From: Gongronella butleri
Lineage: Eukaryota > Mucoromycota > Mucoromycetes > Mucorales > Cunninghamellaceae
Length of the DNA stretch: 64,000 nucleotides
Assembly: GCA_025201375.1 (NCBI GenBank)
Contig: JAIWZP010000013.1
Coordinates: 1 to 64,000, forward strand
Direction: 5' to 3'
The notes beneath the pieces are model-generated. The model did not search any database and was not told the origin of the DNA. It worked only from the letters and a program-made list of their open reading frames with translations. Positions 13,600 through 25,150 of this stretch are shown here, piece after piece. Within the stretch, counting starts at the first letter, position 1. Every line of letters starts with the position of its first letter. The position numbers and the translations under genes are program-made.

Positions 13600-15285
13600 C
13601 TACATAAAGTGCAATCCGATGCCCCATTGGAAGCCTGAGGCGAAGCGATCGCCGGGTCTAGACTGAACAGGCACGCAGAAGTTTGCCTCGACACGTCCAA
13701 AATCGTGGAAGAAGATAAGGCCCGCGCCGTACGACACGCGCGGCTGTTGCTGCAAGTCCTCAATTGCCTGCTTGGGCGCCGTGCCCAATTGCCAGCTGGC
13801 CATGTTGCCCGCGTTGGCAAAGCCGTGCAACTTGATGGGCCACGCCTTGGCATCGCCAGGCAAGTCGCTCACAACACTGGCACCCACCGACCAATACATA
13901 TTACCGCCCAAGTTGTCATCTAGGTCATAGAAATCGAAAAAAAAAAGGTGAGCAAGAAAAAATCGAGCCAAAAAATGCATGAATGGATCTTACTGCCGTC
14001 CTGAGCACCGATGCCGGCAATGTCAAAGCCGCGCACGGAGAGAGGGCCGCCCAAGTAGAGACGATCCGACATGTGCACCTTTTTGGCGTCACGCGCAGCA
14101 AGAATTCCGGCTCTGGCTGACAAGCTCAGCGACACGCTGTCGGACAGGCGATGGTGGTATTGACCCATCGCTTGCGACTTGAAGAATTGCGCGTCACCAC
14201 GCTCGCCGATGCCGGCCCACTCCTGGCACAGCGACATGTAATGGCCCTGACGAGGCACCGCCGCATGGTCGCGCGAATCGTGCACGAATTGGTGGTACAG
14301 AGACGACTTGACGCTCGTGCCTTCCTGTCCTTGCACCCTAAACAAACATAAAGTGTGATAAATGGCCGTGTTTTTGCGTGTTTTTCGCTGTCATTTTTCA
14401 AAAGAACGTACGTCGCGGAAGCATTGGCGTAAGGAGAGATATTGCGGCGCGTCAAGGCAAAAGTCAAAAAGTGGTCGCCGACGTTGGAGCCCACCTTGAG
14501 GCGCACACCAGCCGACTCGCTCAATTCCTCGTAGGCATTGAATTGCGATTGATCTTTGATAGAGGTGTTGCCAAACGCCGACAGCGTTGTGTACGCGCCA
14601 TTTAAAGGTGTGGACACTTGGGCCTAGAGTGGATCGACGCATGAAATTAAGCATTTATTTTTTTTCTCTTTGTTTTATGTCGTTACCTCCAATGCTTGCT
14701 TTGTAAATTGGCCAAAAGACAGATTAACCTCGGCCTTTTCGGCACCGCCAAACAAGTTGCGGCCAACAGCCACCTCGGACTAGATTGAAAAAAATGTGAG
14801 GCCCGGCACAGATCATATGTGAAAATCGCAGTGTTTGCGCGTATCGCGCGTTTTTTTTTTTTTTTTTTACCAGCAACACCTCGTTGTAACCGACGCCCAA
14901 TGCCGTCTTGATCAATCCGCGCGGCTTTTCCTTGAGCTGCAGGGTGACATCGAGCTCCTTTTGGCCGTCCAAGTAAACACGGATTTCCTCAAAAATATCG
15001 AGACGGTGCAACTGGTTCGCGAGCGCACGCGTCTCGCTAAACACTTCACCGAGCGTCTGAGGCTTGAAGATATCGCGCGTCAGCTGGTCCAAGAACGACT
15101 TGCGAGTCAAATTTGTGCCCAACACTCGAAGCGAATGCACCGTCGAAGGCGTGTCAGGATCAAACTACCGGACAAAACACGAAAAAGCAATGCATGTGCC
15201 AATGGACAGTTAACACAGGCTGAACTGGCAGTGCAAATGCACAACGGCATGCATGCCGGGCTCGGGTTACCTGTTGAGAAGCCAT
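13600..15285 (-). CDS. SAM50: SAM50/Tob55, mitochondrial outer-membrane beta-barrel assembly
   Basis: Six exons: 15285-15271, 15164-14871, 14779-14687, 14623-14412, 14337-13994, 13919-13600; 425 residues. Omp85-family core of the SAM complex, which folds beta-barrels into the outer mitochondrial membrane. An N-terminal POTRA-like region (RKSFLDQLTRDIFKPQ, LDIFEEIRVYLD) precedes the barrel. The Omp85 loop-6 signature is clear: LYLGGPLSVRGFDIAG with VRGF at 306-309. The C-terminal strand ends in an aromatic-rich GIGLHFM. The first coding exon is only 15 nt (MASQQ). The protein is slightly shorter than the yeast one. Confidence 0.95.
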
Positions 15286-15699
15286 ATCGCGTTGTGAGTC
15301 GATAAAAAAAAAAAAAAAAAAAGGAAAAGAAAGAGGTGTCAACACCCTCAGAGCGGGGTTCACAAAAAAATAAAGCAGGGAGGGGGGTGGCCACAAATGT
15401 CCGCTCGCGTCACTGATCCCAAAAATAGAGAGAGAATTAAAGCGTACGTTAATCGATTTTTCTGCTTTTTTCATTAAAGGGGTTAAAATCTATCGTCACC
15501 CTTTGGTCTCGTACTGCGGCAACTGCTCACGTATCGACGCGCGAGTCACTTCATCAAATAAATCAACGGATAAACGCGGTAAAACCACTTGTGTTTTTTT
15601 GAAAAGATGATCGCGTTCAGATTTCGGCGACTTGGTGTGCAATGATTTTGAGAACTCTCATTTTCGATTTTGGCTTGGCCAACAAGATGGTGGCTCGAC

Positions 15700-17475
15700 T
15701 CTCCCTGCCTACTGTATGATACTGTATCCATGTCTACTGTACGTACAAATTTGAGCTTTCGCAAGCGAGAAAAAAAATCTGTCAACATCATCTCAGCAAA
15801 TAAAAGTGCCCGAGAAAATGCACAAGCACTATCATATTTTCCTCTGTTTCCGAGTTTTGCACGCAAATAAAAGCGTTTGATCTGTCTCTTTTTTTCAATC
15901 TCTGTGGACAGAAGCTGACGCCGCGTGCTATCATTTCGATGCGCGAAGCATCGCACTACAGTATTATTACAGTATGATACAGTATCATCATACTACTGTT
16001 ATATACACGTCACAAAAACGCACGTTCTACGTACACATCTACAGAAAACTACAGTACAACAGTAGTACCTTTTAATCAGCAAAGAGAGTGTTTTGCTTGG
16101 CAGACTTTGCCGGCCGGTTGTGCCTCCAGAAATTTTTTATCATACAGCCTACCGGTACTTGCCTGCCAATGAAACCTGCGTCGCGGCGTCAACTACTGTA
16201 CGTACAGTAGAGCCCAGTGCTCAAGACGAACCCGCCCGATTTTTTTTTGCACTCGAAAATGCCAAAATCCTCCTATTTATACTACTGTACAGTATTTGCA
16301 ATTCATCTCGCCATCTGCATGGTTGACCCCGCTCAAAAATTGCCGCATCGAATTCAGCGCAAAATTTGCATCAAAAACGCTTAAAACCCCAAAGCGCTAC
16401 GACCACTTTTTAAAAATTCAGGGGTCACACATTTACCGTAATTCCCAAAAACGAACAATTTGGAATTCCGAGTGATCAATGCATCCCAAACAGGTACCTC
16501 GGACGAATCGCGATTGGCAGAAAAAATGGCAGTTCGCGTCAACTTAAGAAAAATAACCAAAGAGTGACGCATGAACGGCGATCGACTAAGAAAATTTGCC
16601 TACTTTGGTGCGATTTTTTCCAAAAATTTAAGGTTTGACACTTCCAAATTAAGTTGCGTGGATTGCATGGAATTTTTATTTTTTTTTATTTTTTTATTTT
16701 TTTAGTTTGCACATTTCTGTGCGCCGAGTGAGGGCTGCAGCCTGGTGAAATGACCGATGCAAAAAGTTAAACTTAAGCTAGCGCGCTGCAAATCATCCCA
16801 TTAGATGCTTTGCCCTCTGTTTGTTAGTAAAACTGAAATAAAAATCACAGATTTATTAGACCGTTGACGAACAAAACGCGATCAACGATTTTGATGAAAA
16901 AGTGAATTTTCTCTGCGAGTTTTAGCCATCCATCGATGAAGCTGGTCTCATTCGATAGATATCCAATACAGTAAGTGCTTTCGACATGTTAAAAGCGCCA
17001 TGTGTCATCCAATCAGTTGCCGAGACCATCGAGGTTGAAAATTTTTGTAATGTTTGGACGGCTTGCTTTCACAAGCGTACAAATGTCATGCAGCATCGGA
17101 CAAACAAACATTCTGGATATGACGCCCAAGCCTGTCTGATTCGAAGAATGCAAAAAAATTCATTGCGATCGAAGGAGAATTTGACCAGGACATTATTATT
17201 TACTGTAATTGTGAAAATGTCGATATTTTTGATTCATCTGCACAACGACTCAACTGACCTTTCAACGCCGCCGCCATGTCGAAAAAAAAGACACAACGAA
17301 GAAATGGCTTATCATACAGTATGATAATGAATAAGTTTTTGAGGCGATCCACCGGTTTGTACAGTACCGTTGTACAGTATGATATTACAGAGATCATCCT
17401 CCTCAGTTTTGCTTTTTTTTTATTGCCATTTTCGTGGTTTCCAGTTTCCACTGGTGATGCATCTACTGTAGTGCG
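15700..17475. other. cluster of TACTGTA/TACAGTA heptamers
   Basis: At least fifteen copies of TACTGTA or its complement TACAGTA, for example at 15710, 15720, 15735, 15957, 15968, 15978, near 16050, 16195, 16280, 17212, 17315, 17360, 17373 and 17465. Several are arranged as nested inverted repeats (GATACAGTATC; TACTGTACGTACAGTA). By chance fewer than one would be expected. A protein-binding or repeat-derived origin is equally possible. Confidence 0.7.
16740..17300. repeat. dispersed degenerate repeat, copy 2
   Basis: Collinear with 57205-57540 and 54860-55260. Shared words include ATAAAAATCACAG, GTGAATTTTCTCTGCGAGTT, GCCATCCATCGATGAAGCTG, CTCATTCGATAGA and, at the end, TTCATCTGCACAACGACTC. 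Substitutions and small indels are spread throughout. Confidence 0.8.
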
Positions 17476-17479
17476 TACG

Positions 17480-17640
17480 TCTGACGTAATTCTGGAGACC
17501 CATTTTTTCGATTTGGTTTTGGAGCCTTGCCGCGGCTGATTTTTGATTCGCATGTTGTGCAGACCCAAAAGAGCTCTGATTTCCTGACTGCTGCAAATTG
17601 ACTCCCAGTTGAGTTTCCAGCGTGCCATTTCATATTCGGG
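17480..17640. repeat. dispersed repeat fragment
   Basis: Matches 57115-57240 around AATTCTGGAGACC, TTTTTCGATTTGGTTTTGGAGC and TTTTTGATT. In the 57-kb copy this block lies directly upstream of the part equivalent to 16740; here it lies downstream, so the units are in a different order or arrayed. Confidence 0.6.
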
Positions 17641-17900
17641 GGCGTTTCAGACCATACAGTGCATAATTCGCAACTATATGATATGTCGTGCTGTCGTCGA
17701 AAAATTGGGTTTATCATATCCGTTTATGATATTGAGAATTGGGAGTAAAAAAGTCGATGCGCGTCTCAATTGCGGCAAACGCCGCAAAAGTGGAAAGTGG
17801 CAACCCGCTTCCGTCCGCCACTGTTTCTTCCCTGTAACTCTTTTTTTTTTGAATGCGATTTCGTGCTTTTCTTGTGAATCCCACGGGACTACTACGTACG

Positions 17901-19105
17901 ATGTCTTTCCGCTTATGTTTGCAGACCACTGACGTACCTTTTCGCTTTTAGAGATAGCACAGGCTTTGGAAAAGCTCGGACCAACGTGCATTCTGTGCAT
18001 GAACCGCGATTCTGTCTATTTTATTAGAAGCCATGACCAAGAAGCCGGCGTCAACGCGTGGATGTAAGCAACACGTGGCGTACAAGAGGAGGAGAGTCAG
18101 AATTGACGATTTTTTATGCTCTTTTCTTTGTTGTTTCTTAGAAAAACCGATCCCGTAAAGAACAAAAGTCCATTCAGGCGGCAGTTAGCGCATCTGCGCG
18201 CGACTGCGCCACGGGGAGATTCCAATGCGCGTCAGTCTGACGCGCTTTTTTTTTTTCTTTGTAGAATACCCTCTTTTCTAATTATCGGATTGATAGCTCG
18301 GCCGACAATGAGATCAGCATGTCGCTTTTGGTGGACAGTCTATTGCGAGTGACCAAGATGGCTCAGCAAGCGGCCAGTGTGAAGATCAGTCTGCGAGCTG
18401 GCAATGGTGGCACGGGCCCTGTGCTCGATTGGCGCATTGAGATGGAGGTAAAGCATTAATTTCGAGGAATTGGCGCGTAAATCTCATTTTTTTTTGTTAG
18501 AATCGCGTGGGCACGTCCAACGACAGCAGTCACGAGCTGGAGGTGCACATCATTCCGCGTGAGCGCATGCAGGATTTGCGGGAGCCGCCGGTGCTTGCGA
18601 CACCACAAGCGTACGTGCTTCTTCCCAATCTTGCAAGCGTCAAGAGCGTGGCGGACCGCATGAAATCATTGAGCAAGTTCCTCACGCTGGCGGTGAACAT
18701 GAATGGCCAGCTCAAGCTCTCGGTGGAGACAGAGCTCGCCGAGGTGGAGGCTCTGTTCAGCCGCCTGGAGAATCCCAGACTCGAGGGCCACCAAACAGAC
18801 CATGAAAATCGCTCCAACTTTGTCTCTGGCCGTGTCGCCACCGATGATTTCGTCCACTTTCTCCATTGCCACCACCTCGACCCTCAAAACGTGATTTGCG
18901 GTAAGTAAAAATCACGCGACTGTGCCGCATACGCCTTTGCTCACGCGTTTTTATTTTTTTTCTTTGCATTTTCGCAGCCATCACGGACCAAATGTATATA
19001 GCCTTCTTCGTTTATGTCAATCTCAATGTACACATTATGTCAGATCGTCCAATTGAGACACAGCCGACCATCTTGACGTGCCATCTGCCGGTTTATCATT
19101 ATTAG
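17901..19105 (+). CDS. HUS1: HUS1, checkpoint clamp (9-1-1) subunit
   Basis: Exons about 17901-17933, 17954-18063, 18142-18154, 18265-18447, 18501-18900, 18978-19105; about 288 residues. HUS1 forms with RAD9 and RAD1 the PCNA-like clamp loaded at DNA damage. Matches to the family: MSFRL start, LGPTCILCMNRDSVYFI, ADNEISMSLLVDSLLR, LEVHIIPRERMQDLREPP, LPNLASVKSVADRMKSLS, LKLSVETELAEVEALF. Exon 3 is 13 nt and is required to keep frame into NTLFSNYRIDSS. The N-terminus is awkward: joining MSFRLCLQTTD to the next block needs either a 20-nt intron or a one-base shift (see findings). Confidence 0.88.
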
Positions 19106-19196
19106 CATAAAAAAAAGCAATAAAAAAGGGAGTCCACTCTTCAATTCAATCTCCACTCTCTTTCCTTTTGACTTTTTTTTTTTTTTTTTTTTAACA

Positions 19197-20948
19197 ATGG
19201 ACGACAGTGAATGGGCCGCCTTTGCAGATATGTTGCCAACGTCATTTGGCAAGAAAAAGAAGAATACGGTGCACGTTGCCAATTTTGACAAGACGAAGCG
19301 CAAGGTAAGCACGCTTCACGAGAGGAGTAGGGCGGCTGTTTTGGTACTGATCGTGCTTTCTCGTGTTTTGCAGGACGTCGAGCCGTCTGTTGCACCTGTC
19401 AAAGCGACTGAGCCGGCACGCGCCAAACAGAGCGGTGAGAACAGCACCAAAGAGGCAGAGGACGAGCTGCAAGGCGATCAGGCTGACGACACCAAGGAAA
19501 AGAGCGAAACGGACGATGAAAGCGACAGCGAAAGCGACAGTGGCAGCGACACGGAGACGCTTGGGCTCGAACCGCCAATTTCGCACGAAGTGACGCTCAA
19601 GGACCACACGCGGTCGGTGTCTGCGTTGGCGCTTGATCCTGCCGGAGCACGTCTGCTGTCTGGCGGGTACGATTACGATGTCAAACTTTGGGATTTTGCC
19701 GGCATGAATCAGAGTTTCCGCCCCTTCCGGTCGTTTCAGCCGTTTGGCGACTATCAATTGCACGATCTCCAGTATTCTCTGTCGGGTGACTCGTTCCTGG
19801 CCATCTCTGGCGCCTGGTACCCCATGCTTTATGACCGCGAAGGCAAGCCAAAGTACAAGGACGGGTTCATGAAGGGCGATCCATATATCCGTGATCTGCG
19901 GCACACCGCGGGCCACGTTGCCCCCTTGACAGGCGTCCAATGGCACCCACTGCACCGTGAAAATTTCGCCACCAGCTCGCAGGACGGCACCGTGCGCGTC
20001 TGGAACATTGACCAGCCGCGCAAGCAAAAAGACGTCATCATGTTCAAATCAAAGGAACGCGGCGGCCGCTCGCCTGCCACCGCCCTCTCGTACACACACG
20101 ACGCCGCCCTGCTTGCCGCAGCCTACCAGGACGGCACCATCCAACTCTGGGACCCAAAGGGCCCCTTTGTTCGCCCGTCCGTCGCCATTCCGGAAGCACA
20201 TCAAAAGCAATCAGAAACTTCCAGCCTTCTCTTCTCAAAGGACAATCGCACTCTCGTTTCCCGCGGCGGTGATGACACGGTCAAAGGTGAGAAAAAAAAA
20301 AGAGAGAAAAGAGAAAAAAAGGGAAAAAAAGAGGAAAAAAAAGAGGGGGAATGAGAAAATAGAGTGTTCACACCCACTTTTTAATCGACACAGTGTGGGA
20401 CATTCGTAATGCCAAGCAGCCTGTCAACGTGCAGCACCAATTGGACATTGTCCACCCGGTCACCAATGTCATTTTCAGTCCAGATGAACGCCTCATCCTG
20501 ACTGGCACTGCGTGCCCCAAGGACAAGGGCGTGGGCAAGCTCGTCATGATGGATCGCAACACGCTCGAGATCCAGCGCACCATGCGTAAGTGCTTTGGGG
20601 ATCAAAAAAAGGAGAAAACGAGGACGCCACTCATCTGTGTTTTTTCTTTTTCTAATAGACATTGGCCCCTCGAGCGTCGTCAAGGTGTTGTGGCACCCGC
20701 GCATCAACCAGATTGTCACTGGTAGTGCCAATGGCGACATCCACGTGTTTTACAACCCAGAGCTATCACACCGCGGTGTCAAGATGGCCGTGTCCAAGCA
20801 ACCCAAGAAGCGCGCCGTCGACGACTTTGAAATCAATCGCCCTATCATCAATCCCCATGCCCTGCCCATGTACCGCGAGGAGCGCGTCAAGAGCAGGAAG
20901 CGCAAGCAAAAGAAATTGCGCGAAGATCCAGTGTCATCGCATCGTCCA

Positions 20949-20987
<39 letters not shown>

Positions 20988-21466
20988 ACAAAATGGCCGC
21001 GACGCGTCGTTTTTGAAAGTGAGCAGTGCGATTGACCACTTTTGACTCATTTTTATAACAGATTTGCCCGTTGGAAAGCATGGTGTTGGAGGCCGCATTG
21101 CGCATGGCCAGCAGCACGCAACGCTGAAGCATCTGAACAAGGATACCCGACGAGGTAAGATGCACTAGATAATGGCGACAAGTCGCACTCACTTTTTTTC
21201 TTTGTTTTTCCATTGCATTTAGACGAAGATCCTCGTGCGGCTCTGCTGAAATATGCCAATGCGCCCAAGGACGACGACATGTCGTGGGTCAGTGCAGGTA
21301 AGCACGCAAGGCTCTTTTTTTCTGCTGTCGCATGCTAATATCTTCATTTATCCTTGCTTTTTTAGCCTACAATGAAACGCAGCCGGAAGCCATTTGGAAC
21401 ACTGATCCCGAAGAGGAGGATTTGCCCAAGAAAAAGAAAAAGAAGGGTCTTTTTGACATCAAATAG
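19197..21466 (+). CDS. WDR70: WDR70 homologue, WD40-repeat protein
   Basis: Seven exons (19197-19304, 19374-20286, 20394-20585, 20659-20949, 21062-21154, 21223-21297, 21366-21466), 590 residues. Short N-terminal motif (DSEWAAFADMLPTSFGKKKK), acidic linker, then PISHEVTLKDHTRSVSALAL and WD repeats including GYDYDVKLWDFAGM, SQDGTVRVWNI, YQDGTIQLWD and SRGGDDTVKVWD. The C-terminal ITPHALPM-type segment (INPHALPMYREERV) and AILRHA-like ALLKYANAPKDD are characteristic of WDR70. Known members associate with CRL4/DDB1 and with splicing; in fission yeast and human cells WDR70 supports histone H2B ubiquitylation at DNA breaks. Intron 4 begins GT followed by 34 A. AATAAA lies at 21480. Confidence 0.96.
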
Positions 21467-21928
21467 ACACAAAGGATCAAATAAAAACTTTTTTATTGGC
21501 AAAAGACCTAGCATATTGTAAGATCAACTAGAAAGGACGCGGTGCGTGTGAATCGCCTCGCATTGTAGAATTGACGCGTGTCGCTGCAAGCGTTCACTTT
21601 TCTTTATTTGGGCATTGCTTCTGAAACCTGACATTGCGCGCGTAGCTGGCATAAAGCGCTGAGTGCACACGAATGCAACCCACAATTGCTGCGGCAGCCT
21701 TCGTGAATCATTATAAAACACCAGAAAACAAATCGAAAGGGAATTGTTCACTGTGGGGCCTCACTGCCAGGGACGCCTGGCTGGCATGGGGACGCCCGTG
21801 GCGTGATCTCGAGACCCAATGAAAAAAAAAAAAATCAAAAAAGGCTGCATGAAAATCGGGGTTTTCGTCGCACTTTCTTTTTTTGTCTCTCTTTTTCCAT
21901 TTTGTCTTTTGCGGCCGCCTTGTTACCC
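21467..21928. other. intergenic region
   Basis: 3' flank of WDR70 and promoter of the CorA gene. No gene seen; a T-rich leader precedes the CorA start. Confidence 0.6.
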
Positions 21929-23933
21929 ATGCCATCCACGAAACGAAAGACCAAATCCAAGCGACCAAGCAAGCAGCAATACCAGGCAGTGCCATCGCCT
22001 TCCAGCGAATCTGCTTACTCGCCCTATTTGCTTGCCCAGCAGCCCGCCCTTGTAAGAAGAACAGGCGAAAAATGACGCACCGAGACTCGCTGTCCTCTAA
22101 GAAATTAGTCGCTTTTGGCTCACTTGTTTCTTATTTACAGAGAGACTATCACGCTATTCCTCGAGGAGATAATGGTTTTGTGGCGCCTTTGACGCCAGCA
22201 AGCGGTGCACCTGGCGATATGCCGATTTTGATTGATGTTGGGCAGCATGACTCCCAGCAGGACGACCAGCGGCAGCAGCAGCCATTCTACCAGCATTTGC
22301 CTCCGCATATGCGGCAGCACGGCATGCTTCTCCCATACATCAACCAGAGCAATGACGGCTACCTGTCCGACATTGAGCCATCTGCGCAAGATGACGACCA
22401 GGACGATATTTGCATGCCCAATGCGCTCAGAGAGACACAGGACGACGACATTGACACGGATGCCATCGAAGAATTCATCCAAAAGGAACGCGCCGCCGCC
22501 ATTGCCAATCATAATCCCACGGGGGCAAGGCGCCGGCGCCTTTCAACCGTTTATGATTCCAGAAAATACAGCCTTTATGGAGATCGTGCGTTGGTATGTC
22601 GCCCTCCCTGCATCAGAAAGTGACGGTCGCACCCCTTGCTTAACCCCCTTTTTTTTCGTTTTTTTTTCTTTCATTTTGGTGGGGGGCATTTTAGCATCCC
22701 GAGAACGAGGATCCTAATGTATACCGCTTTGCATTCTACTCCACGGCCGAGCCATCCACCATCCACACGCGCAATTTGTACGAGATCCCATCCAAAGGCG
22801 AGCGTCTGACGGACATGATGAAAAAGGGCTGCTTTTGGATCGACGTGTTGAATCCGACTGACACCGAGATGAAGATCCTCTGCAAGGTAAAAAAAAAAAA
22901 AAAATAGAGACGCAGAAATCGAGATTATGCAAAGCAGGGGCTCCAATGCACGCTTCTTTGTTTTTTATATGATGTAGGCGTTCCGTGTCCATCCGCTCAC
23001 TGAGGAAGATATCACCATGGAGGAGCAGCGCGAGAAATGTGACGTGTTCCACAATTATTATTTTGTTTGTTTCCGCAGCTTTGAGCAGGACCCCATGTCT
23101 CCGACCTACCTGCAGCCATTGGCCTTTTATATCATTGTTTTGAAAGAAGGTGTTTTGACGGTAAATCGTGCTTATTTTCAGGAAAAACATGGTCAATTTG
23201 GTCTTTAATGCTTCTTTTTTTGCTTGCCCAGTTCCATTTCCGGCCAACCCCGCACGCACACAATGTGCGGCGTCGCATCAAGCAGCTGCGCGACTATATC
23301 AAGGTGACGCCAGACTGGATCTGCTATGGATTGTTGGACGACATCACCGATTCTTTTGCGCCGCTTATTAAGTCGATTGAATTTGAGGTGGATTCTATTG
23401 ACGAGTTGGTGCTTATTCTCAAAGAGTCCGAGCAGTCTGACATGCTGCGCCGCATCGGCTACTGCCGCAAGCGTGTCATGAGCCTGCTGCGCCTACTCGC
23501 CACCAAAGCCGACGTGGTCAAGATGCTCATTAAGCGCGGAGAGACAAAGCCATCAGATGCGACGCGGCCAACACTGTCCACCGAGGTTGTTCTCTTCCTT
23601 GGCGACGTCCAAGGTAAAGCAAACATCACGCGCCGTGGACACAGATTGCTCTTCTTGCTAATTTCTTCATTTTTCTTCATTTTTCTCAATTCCAAACGTC
23701 TCATAGACCATCTTTTAACCATGCTTCAGTCGCTTAATCACTACGAAAAGATCTCATCACGCAGCCACAGCAACTACCTGGCGCAAATCAGCATCGAGAT
23801 GACTCAGACCAACAATGAAATTAATGATATCCTGTCCAAGTTGACGGCCTTGGGTAGCGTGCTGATTCCCGTAAGCTGCTGCGCCTTTTTGAGGCTAGAG
23901 ACGCGCGTCTTTTGCTAGAAAAGCGAGTCTTTT

Positions 23934-23966
<33 letters not shown>

Positions 23967-24226
23967 GCGTCTACTCACTCATTTTTTTTCTTTGCCCAGA
24001 TGAATCTTGTCACTGGTCTTTGGGGCATGAACGTCCAGGTCCCTGGGCAGATGACGGAGGTATGTGGACGACTAGATATTTTCGTTAAAAAAAGCGCGCT
24101 CATTTTCATTTTTGTTCATTTTATGCATGTTTGTAGGACTTGACATGGTTCAGTTGCATCACCATCTCCATCCTTTCCTTCTGCATCATCATGACAAGCA
24201 TTATGAGATACTATAACATTGTGTAA
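21929..24226 (+). CDS. CorA-family magnesium transporter (Mnr2/Alr-like)
   Basis: Eight exons (21929-22051, 22141-22593, 22695-22886, 22978-23160, 23232-23613, 23707-23870, 24000-24059, 24137-24226), 548 residues. A basic, then acidic and polar cytosolic N-terminus (about 190 residues) precedes the CorA domain. YEIPSKGERLTDMMKKGCFW and HPLTEEDITMEEQREK are typical of the fungal branch. The pore signature GMN is at 508-510 (LWGMNVQVPG), just after a transmembrane helix (LTALGSVLIPMNLVTGLW), and a second helix (FSCITISILSFCIIMTSI) ends the protein. Channels of this type move Mg2+ across plasma or vacuolar membranes; which one applies here is open. Confidence 0.95.
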
Positions 24227-24520
24227 ATTGAATTCGTTTAAGATTAAAAGACATCCACATTGTTTTTTTTGTAATTTATGCCGTGTTTGTTCTGTAAATC
24301 TACAATTCGCTTGGCCATACACTCCACTGCATGCTGTAAAAGGCAGCTTCATCAACTGCAATATCATAATACAATTTGGCGCTTGCTTCGAGGCTGTTCA
24401 GTGTCTCAAAAGTCGAAACGTCAAAATAATGCCACCAACTTGGTAAACCTAATTTTTACTGTGAGTCTGTGATCATATTCTTCTCAAATTTGGTGAGAGC
24501 CTGGCGTGTAGGGCGAGCAG
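24227..24520. other. 3' flank of CorA gene
   Basis: A/T-rich DNA without a recognisable gene, merging into the tandem repeats below. Confidence 0.5.
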
Positions 24521-24870
24521 GTTTTAAATTGGAGTCCCTAGTATGCTTTATCGTTGAAAATGACGCATTTGATCAATTTTTGGCACAGCTTAGCAAAAAC
24601 GCATTGCCCTTGCAATTCCTCGGTACATCTCGCGTCTTTTCTGATTAGTGTTGTTTAGCTTTAAGTTAAAATCTCTGACGCGCTTCGTCGTTGAGAAATG
24701 ACGCGCCTTATCCAAAATTGCATAAATTCGGCACTAGTTCAGCAAAAAAAGCATTGCACACGCGTTTCCCCGGCACATATCGCGCCTCTGGCGATTGCTC
24801 TTGTGTGGTTTTAATTTGGAGTCTCTGACACCTTTCGTCGCTAGTCTGAGAAATATTTTTTGATCATTTT
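24521..24870. repeat. tandem repeat, unit about 145 bases
   Basis: Two and a half units. Each has TTTTAAATTGGAGTCCCT (or TTAAAATCTCTGAC), CTTTCGTCGTTGAGAAATGACGC, a GGCACAGCTTAGCAAAAA-like segment, CATTGC, CGCGTTTCCCCGGCACAT and CGCGCCTCT. Units differ by many substitutions. Confidence 0.75.
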
Positions 24871-25150
24871 TGATCATTCCGAGAACTTTGCGCGGTTGAC
24901 ATGTCGCTCGTTAGAAACAAAAGATACCGCAAGAGCTTGTCAAATGTGAATCAAATAGCGCAATAGCGTTTTTTGATCGTTTTTGATCGTTTTTGATCGT
25001 TACGAGAAATTTGTGCATTCGACTTTTCGCTCATTTTTTTTTAAAAAAAAAAAGTTGTCGCGCGCGCATATGTGCGATAAGGAACCGGATTTGTGCAGCT
25101 GACATATCGCTCATTGGGAAAAAAAGCTTTGTCACATTCCAGAAAAATAA
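24871..25150. repeat. tandem repeat, unit about 110 bases, with TTTTTGATCG array
   Basis: Three eroded units with the pattern GAGAAATTTGTGCATTCGAC, TTTCGCTCATT, then an A-rich spacer; one unit is preceded by three copies of TTTTTGATCGT. From 25151 to 25660 there is only low-complexity DNA, including a GCTGCTGCTGCTGCT stretch near 25548. Confidence 0.65.

Larger units (their letters stand above)
15286..17900. other. repeat-rich intergenic island
   Basis: No gene supported. Holds the TACTGTA/TACAGTA cluster (15700-17475) and two blocks of the dispersed repeat, listed separately. The first ~250 bases are presumably the SAM50 promoter. Confidence 0.65.
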
